Source: Nannocystis pusilla
GTDB lineage: Bacteria > Myxococcota_A > Polyangia > Nannocystales > Nannocystaceae
Direction: 5' to 3'
DNA: 64,000 bases
Assembly: GCF_020073745.1 (NCBI RefSeq)
Contig: NZ_JAIRAU010000035.1
Coordinates: 124,001-188,000, forward strand
Part shown: one piece after another, positions 45,456 through 57,899 of the stretch
Numbering within the stretch: the first letter of the stretch is position 1
How the letters are laid out: every line of letters begins with the position of its first letter
Notes under the pieces: model-generated
What the model saw: the letters and a program-made list of their open reading frames with translations, nothing else
What the model was told of the DNA's origin: nothing
The model's database searches: none
Program-made: the position numbers and the translations under genes

Positions 45456-46892
45456 TCAGAACGCGGAGACCATGACCCCGGCGTCGCGCGGGTCGCGGGC
45501 GGTCGCGGGCACCTGCACGCGGAACACCGTGCCCTTGCCGAGCTCGCTCTCGACGCTGATCTCCCCGCCGAGCAGGGTGCAGTAGTGGCGGCACAGGGCC
45601 AGGCCGACGCCGAGGCCGCCGAAGCGGCGGGTCGGCGAGTCGTCGGCCTGCGAGAACGGGGTGAACAGGCGCGGCAGGTAGGCCGGGTCGATGCCGACGC
45701 CGGTGTCGCGGACGCTGAGCAGGTACACCGCGCCGGTCGGCAGGGTCATCGGCTCGACGCGCAGCTCGACGAGCCCGCCGTGGGTGAACTTGCAGGCGTT
45801 GCCGAGCAGCTGCACGAGGACCTGGCGCAGGCGCGTGCGGTCGCTGCGGATCGAGCCGAGCTCGCGCGACAGCTTGAGCTTGAGCTTGTTGCCGCCGCGG
45901 TCGGCCAGCGGGGTCACGGCCGCCACGCACTCGTGGACCAGGTCGTGCAGCGCGAACTCTTCGATGTGCAGCTCGAACTTGCCGGCCTCGAGCCGCGCGA
46001 GGTCGAGGACGCTGTCGATCAGCGCCAGCAGCTCGTGCGCCGCGCCGAGGATCCGCGTGAGGTCGGCCTCCAGCTCGTCCGGCTCGGACTCGTCGGGGTG
46101 CTCGAGCAGCAGCTCGGTGTAGCCGACGATCGCGTTGAGCGGCGTGCGCAGCTCGTGGCTGATCTTGAGCAGGAAGGACGTCTTGGTCCGACTGGCGTCG
46201 AGCGCCTCCTCGAGGACCCGGCGCCCGCGCTCCACCTCGGACTGCAGCGCCTGATTGGCGCGGGTGAGCGCGACGATCCGGCCCTCGGCCCCGGCGACGT
46301 GCTGCCCCCGGAGATCTCGCAGCTCGCTCCGCACCCCGGCGAGCTCGTTCTCGCGGCGACGGAGGGCGTCATCACGACCCTCGCCGCGCCGCTGCGCGAC
46401 CGCCGTCAGCAGCCCGACCCCCGCGACCCCCGCCGTCGCGAGCCACGCGATCGTCCCTGCCCCCGCGATGAAGAGGCCCGCACCCGCGGCGAACCCGAGG
46501 ACGACGGCGGAGATCCCCGTAGCCGTGCTGGTGGCGTGCACCGAGACCGCCGCGATCGGCAGCAACAAACACCAGATCGGGGTCGTCGCTCCGGCCACAC
46601 TCGGCCCCACGATCGCAGTCACTGCCACGAGTGACGACCAGACGATCGCACCGACGCGAGCCCGCGAACCCGCGTCATGCCCCAGGAGCACCGCCGCAGC
46701 GAGGTGTCCGCCGACGAGGATCGCACCGACGATGATCGCGGTCAAACGATGTTCGCCAGGCGCGACGAGCACGACTCCCGCGAGCATCGCGAGGCCTACG
46801 ATCACCAACACCACGCGCGACCCGTTGTCGACCGACGACACCGCACTTGTGGATCGGTTATCTCGTCGCGCGTGGTCGTCGCCGGTCGTCAT
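45456..46892 (-). CDS. Orphan membrane histidine kinase
   Basis: A 478-residue sensor kinase from ATG 46892. Five or six membrane segments fill the first third (RVVLVIVGLAMLAGVVLVA, AIIVGAILVGGHLAAAVLL, GISAVVLGFAAGAGLFIA). A coiled segment with LTRANQALQSEVERGRR leads to the dimerisation domain KTSFLLKISHELRTPLNAIV with the phosphoacceptor His, then an HATPase domain with LLGNACKFTHGG (N box), DTGVGIDPAYLPRLFTPF and FGGLGVGLAL. No response regulator is adjacent. Its start region is divergent from the second ADYC lipoprotein gene (203 bp between starts). Input unknown; the loops are short, so the membrane itself may be sensed. Confidence 0.9.
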   Translation of the reverse strand: MTTGDDHARRDNRSTSAVSSVDNGSRVVLVIVGLAMLAGVVLVAPGEHRLTAIIVGAILVGGHLAAAVLLGHDAGSRARVGAIVWSSLVAVTAIVGPSVAGATTPIWCLLLPIAAVSVHATSTATGISAVVLGFAAGAGLFIAGAGTIAWLATAGVAGVGLLTAVAQRRGEGRDDALRRRENELAGVRSELRDLRGQHVAGAEGRIVALTRANQALQSEVERGRRVLEEALDASRTKTSFLLKISHELRTPLNAIVGYTELLLEHPDESEPDELEADLTRILGAAHELLALIDSVLDLARLEAGKFELHIEEFALHDLVHECVAAVTPLADRGGNKLKLKLSRELGSIRSDRTRLRQVLVQLLGNACKFTHGGLVELRVEPMTLPTGAVYLLSVRDTGVGIDPAYLPRLFTPFSQADDSPTRRFGGLGVGLALCRHYCTLLGGEISVESELGKGTVFRVQVPATARDPRDAGVMVSAF

Positions 46893-47095
46893 CGAGGTGC
46901 AGGTCCCTCCATCATAGAAGGTGCGACCCGCGGCGCGCCACGTCCCGGCGTGAGTCGACCCTACGACCGCCTCTGCAGCCACCGGCGCCCGTGAAACACG
47001 CACGCGCGTTCTCGCCCGGCGCCCCGGGCTTCACGCCGCTGCGGCCGACGGATAGGATCGATGATCGGCAAGGCTTCTTTTCGCGGAGGAAAGGG
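46893..47095. promoter_or_regulatory. Divergent promoter region, histidine kinase and ADYC lipoprotein
   Basis: 203 bp shared by both genes. The ADYC gene has a strong ribosome-binding site, GGAGGA at 47085-47090. No repeat array or inverted repeat was found here. Confidence 0.4.
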
Positions 47096-48064
47096 ATGAT
47101 GGGGTTCAAGACTGGCGTGGTCAGTGGTGCTGTTGCGCTCGCGCTCGGATGTATCGGCTGCGACGGGGCGGAAGAGGAGTTCATCGGCGACGATGGCATC
47201 CTCCACGCGCGCGACGCCCAGTGGAATGATTTCAAGCTCAACGACTTCAAGCTCAACGACTTCAAGCTCAACGGGGCGCGCCTCAACGACTTCAAGCTCA
47301 ACGGCGACGCCGGCTCGACCGACTACATCGAGTTCTACGACGTCGAGAAGGACGACGGCAGCTACACCGAGAGCGCCAGCGTCGTCGGCGGCATGCTCAA
47401 GGTCGACGGCCTGGGCCAAACAGACGTGCTGTGGTCGATCTACAACTTCAGGGTCAAGGACGGCGCGACCACGCAGTGGCGGCACCTCTATATCCGTGAC
47501 GTCGACCAGATCGCCAACACCGACGTCTGGGAGTACGACCTCGACTTCGCCACCAACTACGGCTACTGGTCAGAGTTCTGCACCGACGAACAGGGCAACC
47601 CCGTCAAGGCGCTGGCGCTGCCGGACGTGTGGGACCCCAACACCGGCGCGAAGATCAGCCCCAGGCCCGACGGCGCGGTCACGTTCGCCTGCAAGAACGC
47701 CGCGCTCGCCAAGTGCGTGCTGTTCGGCTACCGCCCGTGGGCCAGCAAGAACGGCACCTCGCTCGCCGACTACCATCAGGCGTGCACCCGCATGGTCCGC
47801 GCCGACTACTGCGGCAACGGCCAGCCGCACACCGTCTCCGGCACGCCGATCCACGTCCTCGACCAGATCGGCATCCAGAACGTCGACCCGGTCACCCCGT
47901 ACGTCGTCGAGGCCGAGTGGGGCCCGAACGGCGCGACCTGTCTGAATCCGAGCAACACCCGCCTGGCCGGCCAGACGATCACCTGCCCCAACCGAACCAT
48001 CCCGACCTGCGGCGCCTCGTTCGCCTCGGGTGGTTTGATTCAGAGCGGCAAGATCGTACCCTGA
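47096..48064 (+). CDS. ADYC-type lipoprotein with NDFKL repeats
   Basis: A 322-residue lipoprotein paralogous to the one at 11.5-12.4 kb. Signal MMGFKTGVVSGAVALALGC (or Cys22), an acidic stretch, then five pentapeptides at residues 44-69: NDFKL three times, NGARL, NDFKL. The body has the ADYC block RADYCGNGQPHTVSGTP and ATCLNPSNTRL and ends GASFASGGLIQSG, as in the paralogue. The first copy uses Arg (NGFRL) where this uses Lys, so charge and spacing are kept while the residue changed. GGAGGAAAGGG upstream of 47096 is a strong ribosome-binding site. Three bases separate it from the kinase gene. Exported and lipid-anchored; function unknown. Confidence 0.87.
   Translation: MMGFKTGVVSGAVALALGCIGCDGAEEEFIGDDGILHARDAQWNDFKLNDFKLNDFKLNGARLNDFKLNGDAGSTDYIEFYDVEKDDGSYTESASVVGGMLKVDGLGQTDVLWSIYNFRVKDGATTQWRHLYIRDVDQIANTDVWEYDLDFATNYGYWSEFCTDEQGNPVKALALPDVWDPNTGAKISPRPDGAVTFACKNAALAKCVLFGYRPWASKNGTSLADYHQACTRMVRADYCGNGQPHTVSGTPIHVLDQIGIQNVDPVTPYVVEAEWGPNGATCLNPSNTRLAGQTITCPNRTIPTCGASFASGGLIQSGKIVP
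47225..47302. repeat. 15-bp tandem repeats encoding NDFKL-type pentapeptides
   Basis: Five 15-bp units inside the second ADYC lipoprotein gene, four of them near-identical (AACGACTTCAAGCTC and variants) and one changed to encode NGARL. Confidence 0.85.
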
Positions 48065-48067
48065 GGC

Positions 48068-50815
<2,748 letters not shown>

Positions 50816-51182
50816 ATCACGCGGCGCGACTCGAACCTGTCCCTCCAGACAGCTTCATCCCGCACCCGCGCCGCGCTCATCGCCGACCGCAAGCCCCTCA
50901 CGCCCCCGCGAGCGCGCGACGCCGGCGCCGGCGGGCGCGCCACAGGCTCAGGAGCAGCAGGGTCAGCATGGCAGCGGGGCGCAGAAGCGCATATCGTTCA
51001 GAATAGCAAACATTCCTCCCGTGTCATGGAAGTGGTCCAGTTCGCTCGTCGGAGCGTCACAACCTCCAGATCCGCCCCTGTTGCCCCATCGCGACGCCCC
51101 CGCCGCCCCGCGCCGCCCGCAGCCCTGGCCCTCTCATTTTCAGTAACTTGAAAATTCTATTTTAATGAAATACTGTTGTGAC
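50816..51182. other. Gap after the kinase: repeat unit, possible MYXO-CTERM fragment, AT-rich promoter
   Basis: A 367-bp gap. CCTGTCCCTCCAGA at 50836 then CAGC is one 14-bp repeat unit. On the minus strand about 50898-50985 encodes a hydrophobic stretch plus an Arg run (AMLTLLLLSLWRARRRRRR) ending in a stop, like a C-terminal sorting tail cut off from its gene. Positions 51135-51175 are AT-rich and probably hold the promoter of the DUF2325 gene. Confidence 0.5.
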
Positions 51183-51500
51183 ATGCGCGTGGGCATCGTC
51201 GGCGGCCTCGACCGGAGCGAACAGAGCTACCAGCGCGCCGTGCGCGCGCTGGGCCATGAGGTCGAGCACCACACCGGCTACATGCGCGGCCACGCCTCCC
51301 TCGAGCTCGAGCGCCTCGTCGACCGCAGCGACCTCGTCGTCATCGTCACCGACGTCAACAGCCACAGCGCGGTGCAGATCACCCGCAAGCTGCTGCGCGA
51401 GCGCTCGCGACCGGCCGTGCTGGTGCGCAAGCTCGGCCTGTCGCGCCTCGTCGCCCTGGTCGAGAGCCACGCCTCGCAGATCGAGGCAGCAGCTCGTTAG
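51183..51500 (+). CDS. DUF2325 family small protein
   Basis: A 105-residue protein. MRVGIVGGLDRSEQSYQRAV begins the Rossmann-like first strand, HEVEHHTGYMRGHASLELER follows, and SDLVVIVTDVNSHSAVQITR is the core block of the DUF2325 family; the molecular function of that family is not established. ATG 51183 is preferred, since it matches the usual family start; ATG 51165 would add six residues with two Cys. The gene is preceded by an AT-rich stretch and followed 3 bp later by the array at 51503. Confidence 0.82.
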   Translation: MRVGIVGGLDRSEQSYQRAVRALGHEVEHHTGYMRGHASLELERLVDRSDLVVIVTDVNSHSAVQITRKLLRERSRPAVLVRKLGLSRLVALVESHASQIEAAAR

Positions 51501-51538
51501 GACATGTCCATCGAGACATGTCCCTGGTGACACCCAGT
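51500..51538. repeat. 14-bp repeat array in a convergent gap
   Basis: CATGTCCATCGAGA at 51503, CATGTCCCTGGTGA at 51517, and CACCC at 51531, each 14 bp apart, filling most of the 48 bp between the DUF2325 gene (+) and the VWA lipoprotein gene (-). Confidence 0.85.
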
Positions 51539-51548
51539 TGAGGCCCGC

Positions 51549-52736
51549 TCACCCGTTTAGACAATACTGCTTGGCGTGGAACGACGCCCCGCCCTTGAAC
51601 GCCGCGCAGGCCGCCCCGCACAGCTCGAGCTGCTGGTTCATCGTGTCGGGCACGAACGTCCAGCCGTCGCCCTGCGCGCAGTCGGGCACGAACGCGTACT
51701 CGACCCCGTCGACGCTGACCTTGAACAGCGTCGGGTCGGACGGCGCCTCCTCGAGGTCGAGCGTGCAGGTGATGACGTCGATGACCACCTGCTCGAACGC
51801 CGCCTGCAAGCTGGCCTGGTCGTCACCGGGGTAGTAGTCGCTGCCGGCGGCCGGGTTGGGGCGACCGCCGGCGAGGCCCATCTCGTTGAGGTGGGCGATG
51901 AAGCCGCTACCCTGCGCAGCGAGGCCGATGACGTAGGTGGGGATCCCGCGGACGCTGTAGATCTCGCCGATGACCTCGTCGACGCCCTCGTCGGTCAGCT
52001 CCTCCCACTGGTCGGGCCCGCACAGCGCGTCGCCGTCGGTGACGAGGAAGATCGCCCGCGGGGTCGCCGGGTCGAGCGTCTCGAGGTGCGCCGCCGCCAC
52101 CAGCACCGCCGAGCGCGTCGGCGTGTTGCCGGGAGGGTCGTGGCCGGGCCCCGGCAGCACCGCCAGGATGTTGGCCCCGTTCATCGGCGCCACCGGCACC
52201 TCGAAGTCCTCGGTGACGCACGAGTTCGTCGCGCTCATCGAGATGTCGAGGTCGGGGAACAACATCATCCCGAGGTTCAGCTGCGGGTCCCAGCCGCTGA
52301 TCAGGAAGTCGACCGCCTCCCACAGCACCGCCCAGCGCGTCTTGTTGCCGAGGAAGCTCTGCATCGAGCTCGAGTAGTCGAGCACCAGCGCCACGTTCGG
52401 CCGCTGCGGCGTCGGCGTGACGTCGATCTCCTCGCACGGCCCCGACGCGTCCGCCATCGTGCCGACGTCGAACTTCGCCCCGCCGCCGGTGCTCGTGCTC
52501 GTCGGCAGCCCCTCGCTCGTGACCGCCGAGGTGTCGTCGCCGTCGACCGCCGTGCCCCCGCTGGTCGGCTCGCTCGTGCCCGTGCTCGTGCTCGCCCCGG
52601 GCAATGTCGTGACGCCCGTCCCCGGCGTCGTCACCATCGCCGTATCGGCGCTGTCCGTGCCGCTCTCGGCCGGACCGCAGGCGAGCAGACATATCCAGGG
52701 CAACAACGAGGGCAGACGACGCGCAGAAATAGACAT
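51549..52736 (-). CDS. VWA-domain lipoprotein with intact metal site
   Basis: A 395-residue lipoprotein from ATG 52736: MSISARRLPSLLPWICLLAC, lipid Cys20, then a long Thr/Ser/Gly linker to about 95. The von Willebrand A domain has ALVLDYSSSMQS (DxSxS), a Thr in TPTRSAVLVAA and a third ligand in IFLVTDGDALC, so its metal-ion-dependent adhesion site is intact, unlike the tandem genes at 13-15 kb. YVIGLAAQGSGFIAHLNEMG and AFEQVVIDVITCTLDL close the domain, followed by a Cys-containing C-terminal part. It probably binds protein or polymer at the cell surface. The start codon overlaps a repeat-like GACATGTC. Confidence 0.85.
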   Translation of the reverse strand: MSISARRLPSLLPWICLLACGPAESGTDSADTAMVTTPGTGVTTLPGASTSTGTSEPTSGGTAVDGDDTSAVTSEGLPTSTSTGGGAKFDVGTMADASGPCEEIDVTPTPQRPNVALVLDYSSSMQSFLGNKTRWAVLWEAVDFLISGWDPQLNLGMMLFPDLDISMSATNSCVTEDFEVPVAPMNGANILAVLPGPGHDPPGNTPTRSAVLVAAAHLETLDPATPRAIFLVTDGDALCGPDQWEELTDEGVDEVIGEIYSVRGIPTYVIGLAAQGSGFIAHLNEMGLAGGRPNPAAGSDYYPGDDQASLQAAFEQVVIDVITCTLDLEEAPSDPTLFKVSVDGVEYAFVPDCAQGDGWTFVPDTMNQQLELCGAACAAFKGGASFHAKQYCLNG

Positions 52737-52844
52737 GTCAGACCAGTCCAGCGCAGCATCCCCAGGCCCACAGCGGCTGTCAAGCACGCGAATCGCCAGC
52801 CTCGGGTGCTCACCGGGTCAGCGCATGAGCGTCGCCACACATGC

Positions 52845-54626
52845 CTACCGCAGCTCGACCTCCGCGCCGGCCTCGGCGAGCACGGCTTGCAGGCGTCTGG
52901 CCGTGTCCAGCGCGACCTTCTCCTGCACGATCCGCGGGGCCGCCTCGACCAGGTCCTTGGCCTCCTTGAGCCCGAGACCGGTCAACGCGCGCACCTCCTT
53001 GATCACGAGGATCTTGTTGGGCCCGTGGCTGCGCAGGAACACGTCGACGTGAGCCCGCTCCGGCCGCGACCTCGCGGCCTCGCGCAGCTCGACCGTCGCT
53101 CCGAACGCGACGAGCTTCTGCCGCAGCGCCTCCGCGTCCTCGGACCCGAGCCCCGCGCGCACCACCGATCCGGGCGCCTCGGCCAGGTCCTTGGCCTCCT
53201 TGAGCCCCAGCCCCGTCTCCTCGCGGATCACTTTGATGATGTTGATCTTCATCGGCCCGCAGCTGACCAGCACCACGTCGACCGGCTCCGGCTCCGGCGT
53301 CTCCTCCCACGCCGATCCGTGGAGCTCGACCGTCGCCCCGACGTCCTTCAGCGTCTTCGCCAGCGCGCGCGCCTGCTCCTCGTCCATGCCCTGCTTGACC
53401 CACACGTCGGTCGACTCGGCCAGGTCCTTCGCGTCCTTCAGCCCGAGCTCCGTCGCCTCGCGGATCGCCTTGATCACGCTGATCTTGTTCGGCCCGCAGC
53501 TCTTCAGCATCACGCCGAAGCCGTCGCCCACGTAGCCGGACGGCTCGCTCACCGGCATCGCCGCCGGTCGCCCAAACCCGTGCACCTCCACGCTCGCGCC
53601 CGCGGTCGTGAGCCGCTGCGCCAGCGAGCGGGCCTCGGCCTCGAGCATGTCCTCGCGGATCCACACGTCGGTCGACTCCGACAGGTCCTTCGCGTCCTTC
53701 AACCCGAGCTCCGTCACCTCGCGCACCAGCTTGATGACGCTGATCTTGTTGGGTCCGCAGCGCTTCAGCTTCACGCCGAAGGCCGAGGCATCCGACGCCG
53801 CCGCAGCTCGCGGCGGTCGGCGCACCTCCACCGTCGCGCCCACGCCCCTGAGCTTCTCGGCCAGCGCCCGGGCCTCGGCCTCGCTCATGCCCTGCTTGAC
53901 CAGCGCGTCCGTCGTCTCCGCCAGGTCCTTGGCCTCCTTGAGCCCGAGCCCGGTCGCCTCGCGGATCACCTTGATGACGTTGATTTTGTAGAAACCGAAG
54001 TTGTTCAGCACCACGCCGAAGCCCTCGATCCGGGCGCTCGCCGCCGTCGCGACGTTCGTCGCGCGCGGTGCCTCGCTCGGCGCCGTCGCGCCCCACGTCA
54101 CCGTCGCCTCGCCGGACGCCGCGCGCTCGGGCGGCGCGCTGCCGTCGTGCACCCGCACCTCGACGACCGCCCCGGCCTCCACCAATTCGTGGCGCAGCGC
54201 CTCCGCCTCGTCCTCCTCGATGCGCCGCTTGAGCAGGCTCGGCGCGTCGTCGACGAGCTCGACCGCCTCGCGCAGCCCGAGGCCCATCATCTGCTTCAGC
54301 GCGCGCACCACGTCGATCTTGTTTGCGCCCCTGTCCTGCAAGTAGACGTCGAAGAACCGCGGGCCCGCTGCCGCAGCCGGGGCCGCGTGCACTCGCACCT
54401 CGACGGTCGCGCCGGCCGCGACGAGCTTGCTGCGCAGCGACTCGGCCAGCGCCGGGGCGATCCGCACCCGGATCGCGCTCGGCACCCGCGCCACCAGATC
54501 GGCCGCCGCCGACGTCTCGAGGCCGGTCATCGCTCGCACCGCCTCGACGACCGCGGCCCGGTTCGGCCCGGCGTCGCGGAGGATCACGTCCTGCGGCACC
54601 ACCTCGCCCGTCTCGCCTGCTCGCAT
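52845..54626 (-). CDS. Protein made of seven tandem ribosomal L7/L12 C-terminal domains
   Basis: A 593-residue protein built almost wholly of seven L7/L12 C-terminal (CTD) repeats, at about 11-80, 90-160, 201-270, 281-350, 368-437, 447-516 and 525-593. Repeat 3 reads KINVIKVIREATGLGLKEAK and repeat 7 KILVIKEVRALTGLGLKEAK, matching the stalk helix that in ribosomal bL12 contacts EF-G, EF-Tu and other GTPases (Val66, Ile69, Lys70, Arg73 region). Repeats 1 and 2 are more diverged. The bL12 N-terminal dimerisation and uL10-binding domain is absent, so it cannot be a ribosomal stalk by itself. No signal is seen, so it should be cytoplasmic. It may bind and concentrate or sequester translation GTPases; that is inferred. 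ATG 54626 is the start. Confidence 0.88.
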   Translation of the reverse strand: MRAGETGEVVPQDVILRDAGPNRAAVVEAVRAMTGLETSAAADLVARVPSAIRVRIAPALAESLRSKLVAAGATVEVRVHAAPAAAAGPRFFDVYLQDRGANKIDVVRALKQMMGLGLREAVELVDDAPSLLKRRIEEDEAEALRHELVEAGAVVEVRVHDGSAPPERAASGEATVTWGATAPSEAPRATNVATAASARIEGFGVVLNNFGFYKINVIKVIREATGLGLKEAKDLAETTDALVKQGMSEAEARALAEKLRGVGATVEVRRPPRAAAASDASAFGVKLKRCGPNKISVIKLVREVTELGLKDAKDLSESTDVWIREDMLEAEARSLAQRLTTAGASVEVHGFGRPAAMPVSEPSGYVGDGFGVMLKSCGPNKISVIKAIREATELGLKDAKDLAESTDVWVKQGMDEEQARALAKTLKDVGATVELHGSAWEETPEPEPVDVVLVSCGPMKINIIKVIREETGLGLKEAKDLAEAPGSVVRAGLGSEDAEALRQKLVAFGATVELREAARSRPERAHVDVFLRSHGPNKILVIKEVRALTGLGLKEAKDLVEAAPRIVQEKVALDTARRLQAVLAEAGAEVELR

Positions 54627-54689
54627 CTCGCACGCCCTCCGGGGGCGACGATACCCGAATCCTCCCGCCAGGCGGCCGAGCGAGACCGC

Positions 54690-55328
54690 TCAGGCGGTGG
54701 CCGGCTTCGGACCGCAGACCTGACCCTCAGGCGCGATCTCCCGGCAGCGCCGGCCGGCCCGCTCCGCCGCCGTGACGTCGCCGCGCTCCCGCTCGAGCTC
54801 GGCGAGCAGCCCCCACGCCCGCGCCGTCGGTAGCAAGTCAGCTTCGCCGAGCTCCTTGAGCCGCGCGTGCGCCTCGGCCCGCTCCGCCGGCAACGCCGCC
54901 AGCGCCTCCGCGAGCTCGACCTGGACCACCACGTCGTCGCCGCCCCGCGCGTGGTGGACCCGCAGCAGCATCGCCGCCCACGCCAGGTTCGCGGCCCGCT
55001 TCGCGTCTGTCTTTCCGGACATGTTACTGCCCAGCCGCACCCGCCCGCCGCTGCGCACCGCCGCCAGCGCGACGACCCGCTGGGCCCGCGCGAACAGCCC
55101 CGCCCGCCGCGCGCGATGCGTCAGTTGCAGCACCTCGGGGAAGGTCGCCAGCGCCTCCTTCACCGCCGCCTGATAGGCCCCGTCGGCCAGCAGGGCCTCG
55201 GCCCGGCGCACGCTCCGGTTGGTGACGTCGACGACGCGCTCGACCCCGTTCATGCAGGCGTGCGCCGGCGGGGGCGACACGGCGACGGCCGAGAGCGCGA
55301 ACACGGCGAGGGCGAGAGAATTGCGCAC
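54690..55328 (-). CDS. Exported helical-repeat (TPR-like) protein
   Basis: A 212-residue protein with a signal peptide (MRNSLALAVFALSAVAVSPPPAHAC; cut probably after AHA) and a helical body. Helix pairs such as AEALLADGAYQAAVKEALAT and LLAELERERGDVTAAERAGR fit TPR-like scaffolds in the periplasm. It ends with a Cys pair, CREIAPEGQVC. No enzyme motif. A 14-bp repeat-like element (GTCTTTCCGGACATG) lies within it near 55012. It is 63 bp upstream of the L7/L12 gene on the same strand, so the two may share a transcript. Function unknown. Confidence 0.7.
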   Translation of the reverse strand: MRNSLALAVFALSAVAVSPPPAHACMNGVERVVDVTNRSVRRAEALLADGAYQAAVKEALATFPEVLQLTHRARRAGLFARAQRVVALAAVRSGGRVRLGSNMSGKTDAKRAANLAWAAMLLRVHHARGGDDVVVQVELAEALAALPAERAEAHARLKELGEADLLPTARAWGLLAELERERGDVTAAERAGRRCREIAPEGQVCGPKPATA

Positions 55329-55493
55329 GAAGACGACCTCCGTCGCAGCGACGCATCAGCACCGCCGCGTTGTTCCAGGCTCCCCTCGCCCACCCCACCC
55401 GACGGACCCGCGACCTCGGCAGCGAATCCGCCGAGCCGCGGGAACAACCGCCGCCGCCTCGCGCGTATCGGACCCCCGAGAGGAGATCCACCG

Positions 55494-55913
55494 GTGCACA
55501 TCTTTTTAAAATTCCTCGTCATCGCCGCGCTCCTCGCCTGCGAGCGAGCGCCGACCGCCGCCGATGTCGTGGTGGCCGAGGTTCCCGCTGCTCCGGTCGA
55601 TGCGCCGGCGCTCGCGCCCACCCCCGTCCCCGTCGTCCCTGTCGCCCCCGTCGACGCCGTCGACGACGGCCCGCTCGGCGTCGACACCTGCGATCGCTAC
55701 GTCGACAACTACCGCCGCTGTATCGCCGAGGCGCTGCCCGCCGACGAGCGGCCGATCCACACCCGGGTCCTCGACGGCCAGCGCCTCGCCTGGGCCCGCG
55801 CCCGCGCCGACCAGGCCCTCGCCGCCGGCCTCGCCGACGCCTGTGAGGCCGCGACCACCGCTGCCCGCGTCTCCGTGCCCCGCTGCAAGCACTGGTCCTC
55901 TCCGCCCGAGTGA
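55494..55913 (+). CDS. Small lipoprotein with C-terminal Cys/His/Arg domain
   Basis: A 139-residue lipoprotein from GTG 55494: MHIFLKFLVIAALLAC, lipid Cys16, with AGGAG 8 bp upstream. A Pro/Val/Ala linker (PAAPVDAPALAPTPVPVVPV) reaches about residue 60, then a compact domain with Cys and acidic residues: VDTCDRYVDNYRRCIAEALP and ACEAATTAARVSVPRCKHW. No family was recognised. It resembles short myxobacterial lipoproteins that carry CxxY-type helices. It faces the convergent sigma-54 regulator gene. Confidence 0.7.
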   Translation: MHIFLKFLVIAALLACERAPTAADVVVAEVPAAPVDAPALAPTPVPVVPVAPVDAVDDGPLGVDTCDRYVDNYRRCIAEALPADERPIHTRVLDGQRLAWARARADQALAAGLADACEAATTAARVSVPRCKHWSSPPE

Positions 55914-55954
55914 CATGCCCCTTAAAACATGTCTATTCGACCACATGTCTCTGA
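55914..55954. repeat. 14-bp repeat array in a convergent gap
   Basis: CATGCCCCTTAAAA at 55914, CATGTCTATTCGAC at 55928, then a third start at 55942/55944 (CACATGTCTC), the last step slightly off phase. It fills the 41-bp gap between the small lipoprotein gene (+) and the sigma-54 activator gene (-). Confidence 0.85.
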
Positions 55955-57443
<1,489 letters not shown>

Positions 57444-57448
<5 letters not shown>

Positions 57449-57485
57449 TGAAATCTCAGTGCACTGTCACTGACATTTCAGTGAA
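57444..57485. promoter_or_regulatory. Inverted repeat at the sigma-54 regulator start
   Basis: TTCACTGAAAT (57444-57454) and ATTTCAGTGAA (57475-57485) are perfectly inverted; between them lies the palindrome CAGTGCACTG (57457-57466). The motif repeats CACTG/CAGTG four times. It overlaps the assumed start of the sigma-54 activator gene and lies in the divergent promoter shared with the ferredoxin gene, so it is a strong operator candidate. Confidence 0.65.
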
Positions 57486-57596
57486 GTCCCATCGGTGCGT
57501 CGCCGTACGCGTCCAACTGCCCGTCTTCGCTAGCCTTTTCCCCGCCCCCGGGCGGCGCGCCGCGTGCTTTGGCGGCCCGCAGGAGGTTCAGCGTTC

Positions 57597-57899
57597 ATGC
57601 CCCACGTCATCACCCGCCACTGCGTCGGCACCTGCGACACCGCGTGCGCCCAGGCCTGTCCGGTCGAGTGCATTCACGGGCCGGTCGCCCCCGCCACGCT
57701 GCTCTCGGTCCCCGCGGCCGAGCGCGGCGTGCGGTTCCCCGGGGTCCAGCTCTACATCGATCCGGACGAGTGCATCGATTGCGGCTGTTGCGTGCAGGTA
57801 TGCCCGGCGCAGGCGATCCACATGGATTGCGACGTGCCACTCGAGCTGCGCGCCGACATCGAGGCCAACGCCCGGTTCTTCGGCCGGCGCGTGCGATGA
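57597..57899 (+). CDS. 4Fe-4S ferredoxin-type protein
   Basis: A 100-residue electron carrier with AGGAGG 10 bp before ATG 57597. Two 4Fe-4S sites: HCVGTCDTACAQACPVECIH in the first half, and CIDCGCCVQVCPAQAIH in the second, in the CxxCxxCxxxCP spacing. The C-terminal DVPLELRADIEANARFFGRR is the usual short tail of bacterial ferredoxins. It is coupled to the HipA-like gene by a TGA/ATG overlap. The electron donor and acceptor are unknown. Confidence 0.9.
   Translation: MPHVITRHCVGTCDTACAQACPVECIHGPVAPATLLSVPAAERGVRFPGVQLYIDPDECIDCGCCVQVCPAQAIHMDCDVPLELRADIEANARFFGRRVR

Noticed and set aside
51576..54833. Long plus-strand frame opposite the VWA and L7/L12 genes
   Set aside because: The minus-strand frames carry repeated, conserved domains; the plus frame is compositionally biased.
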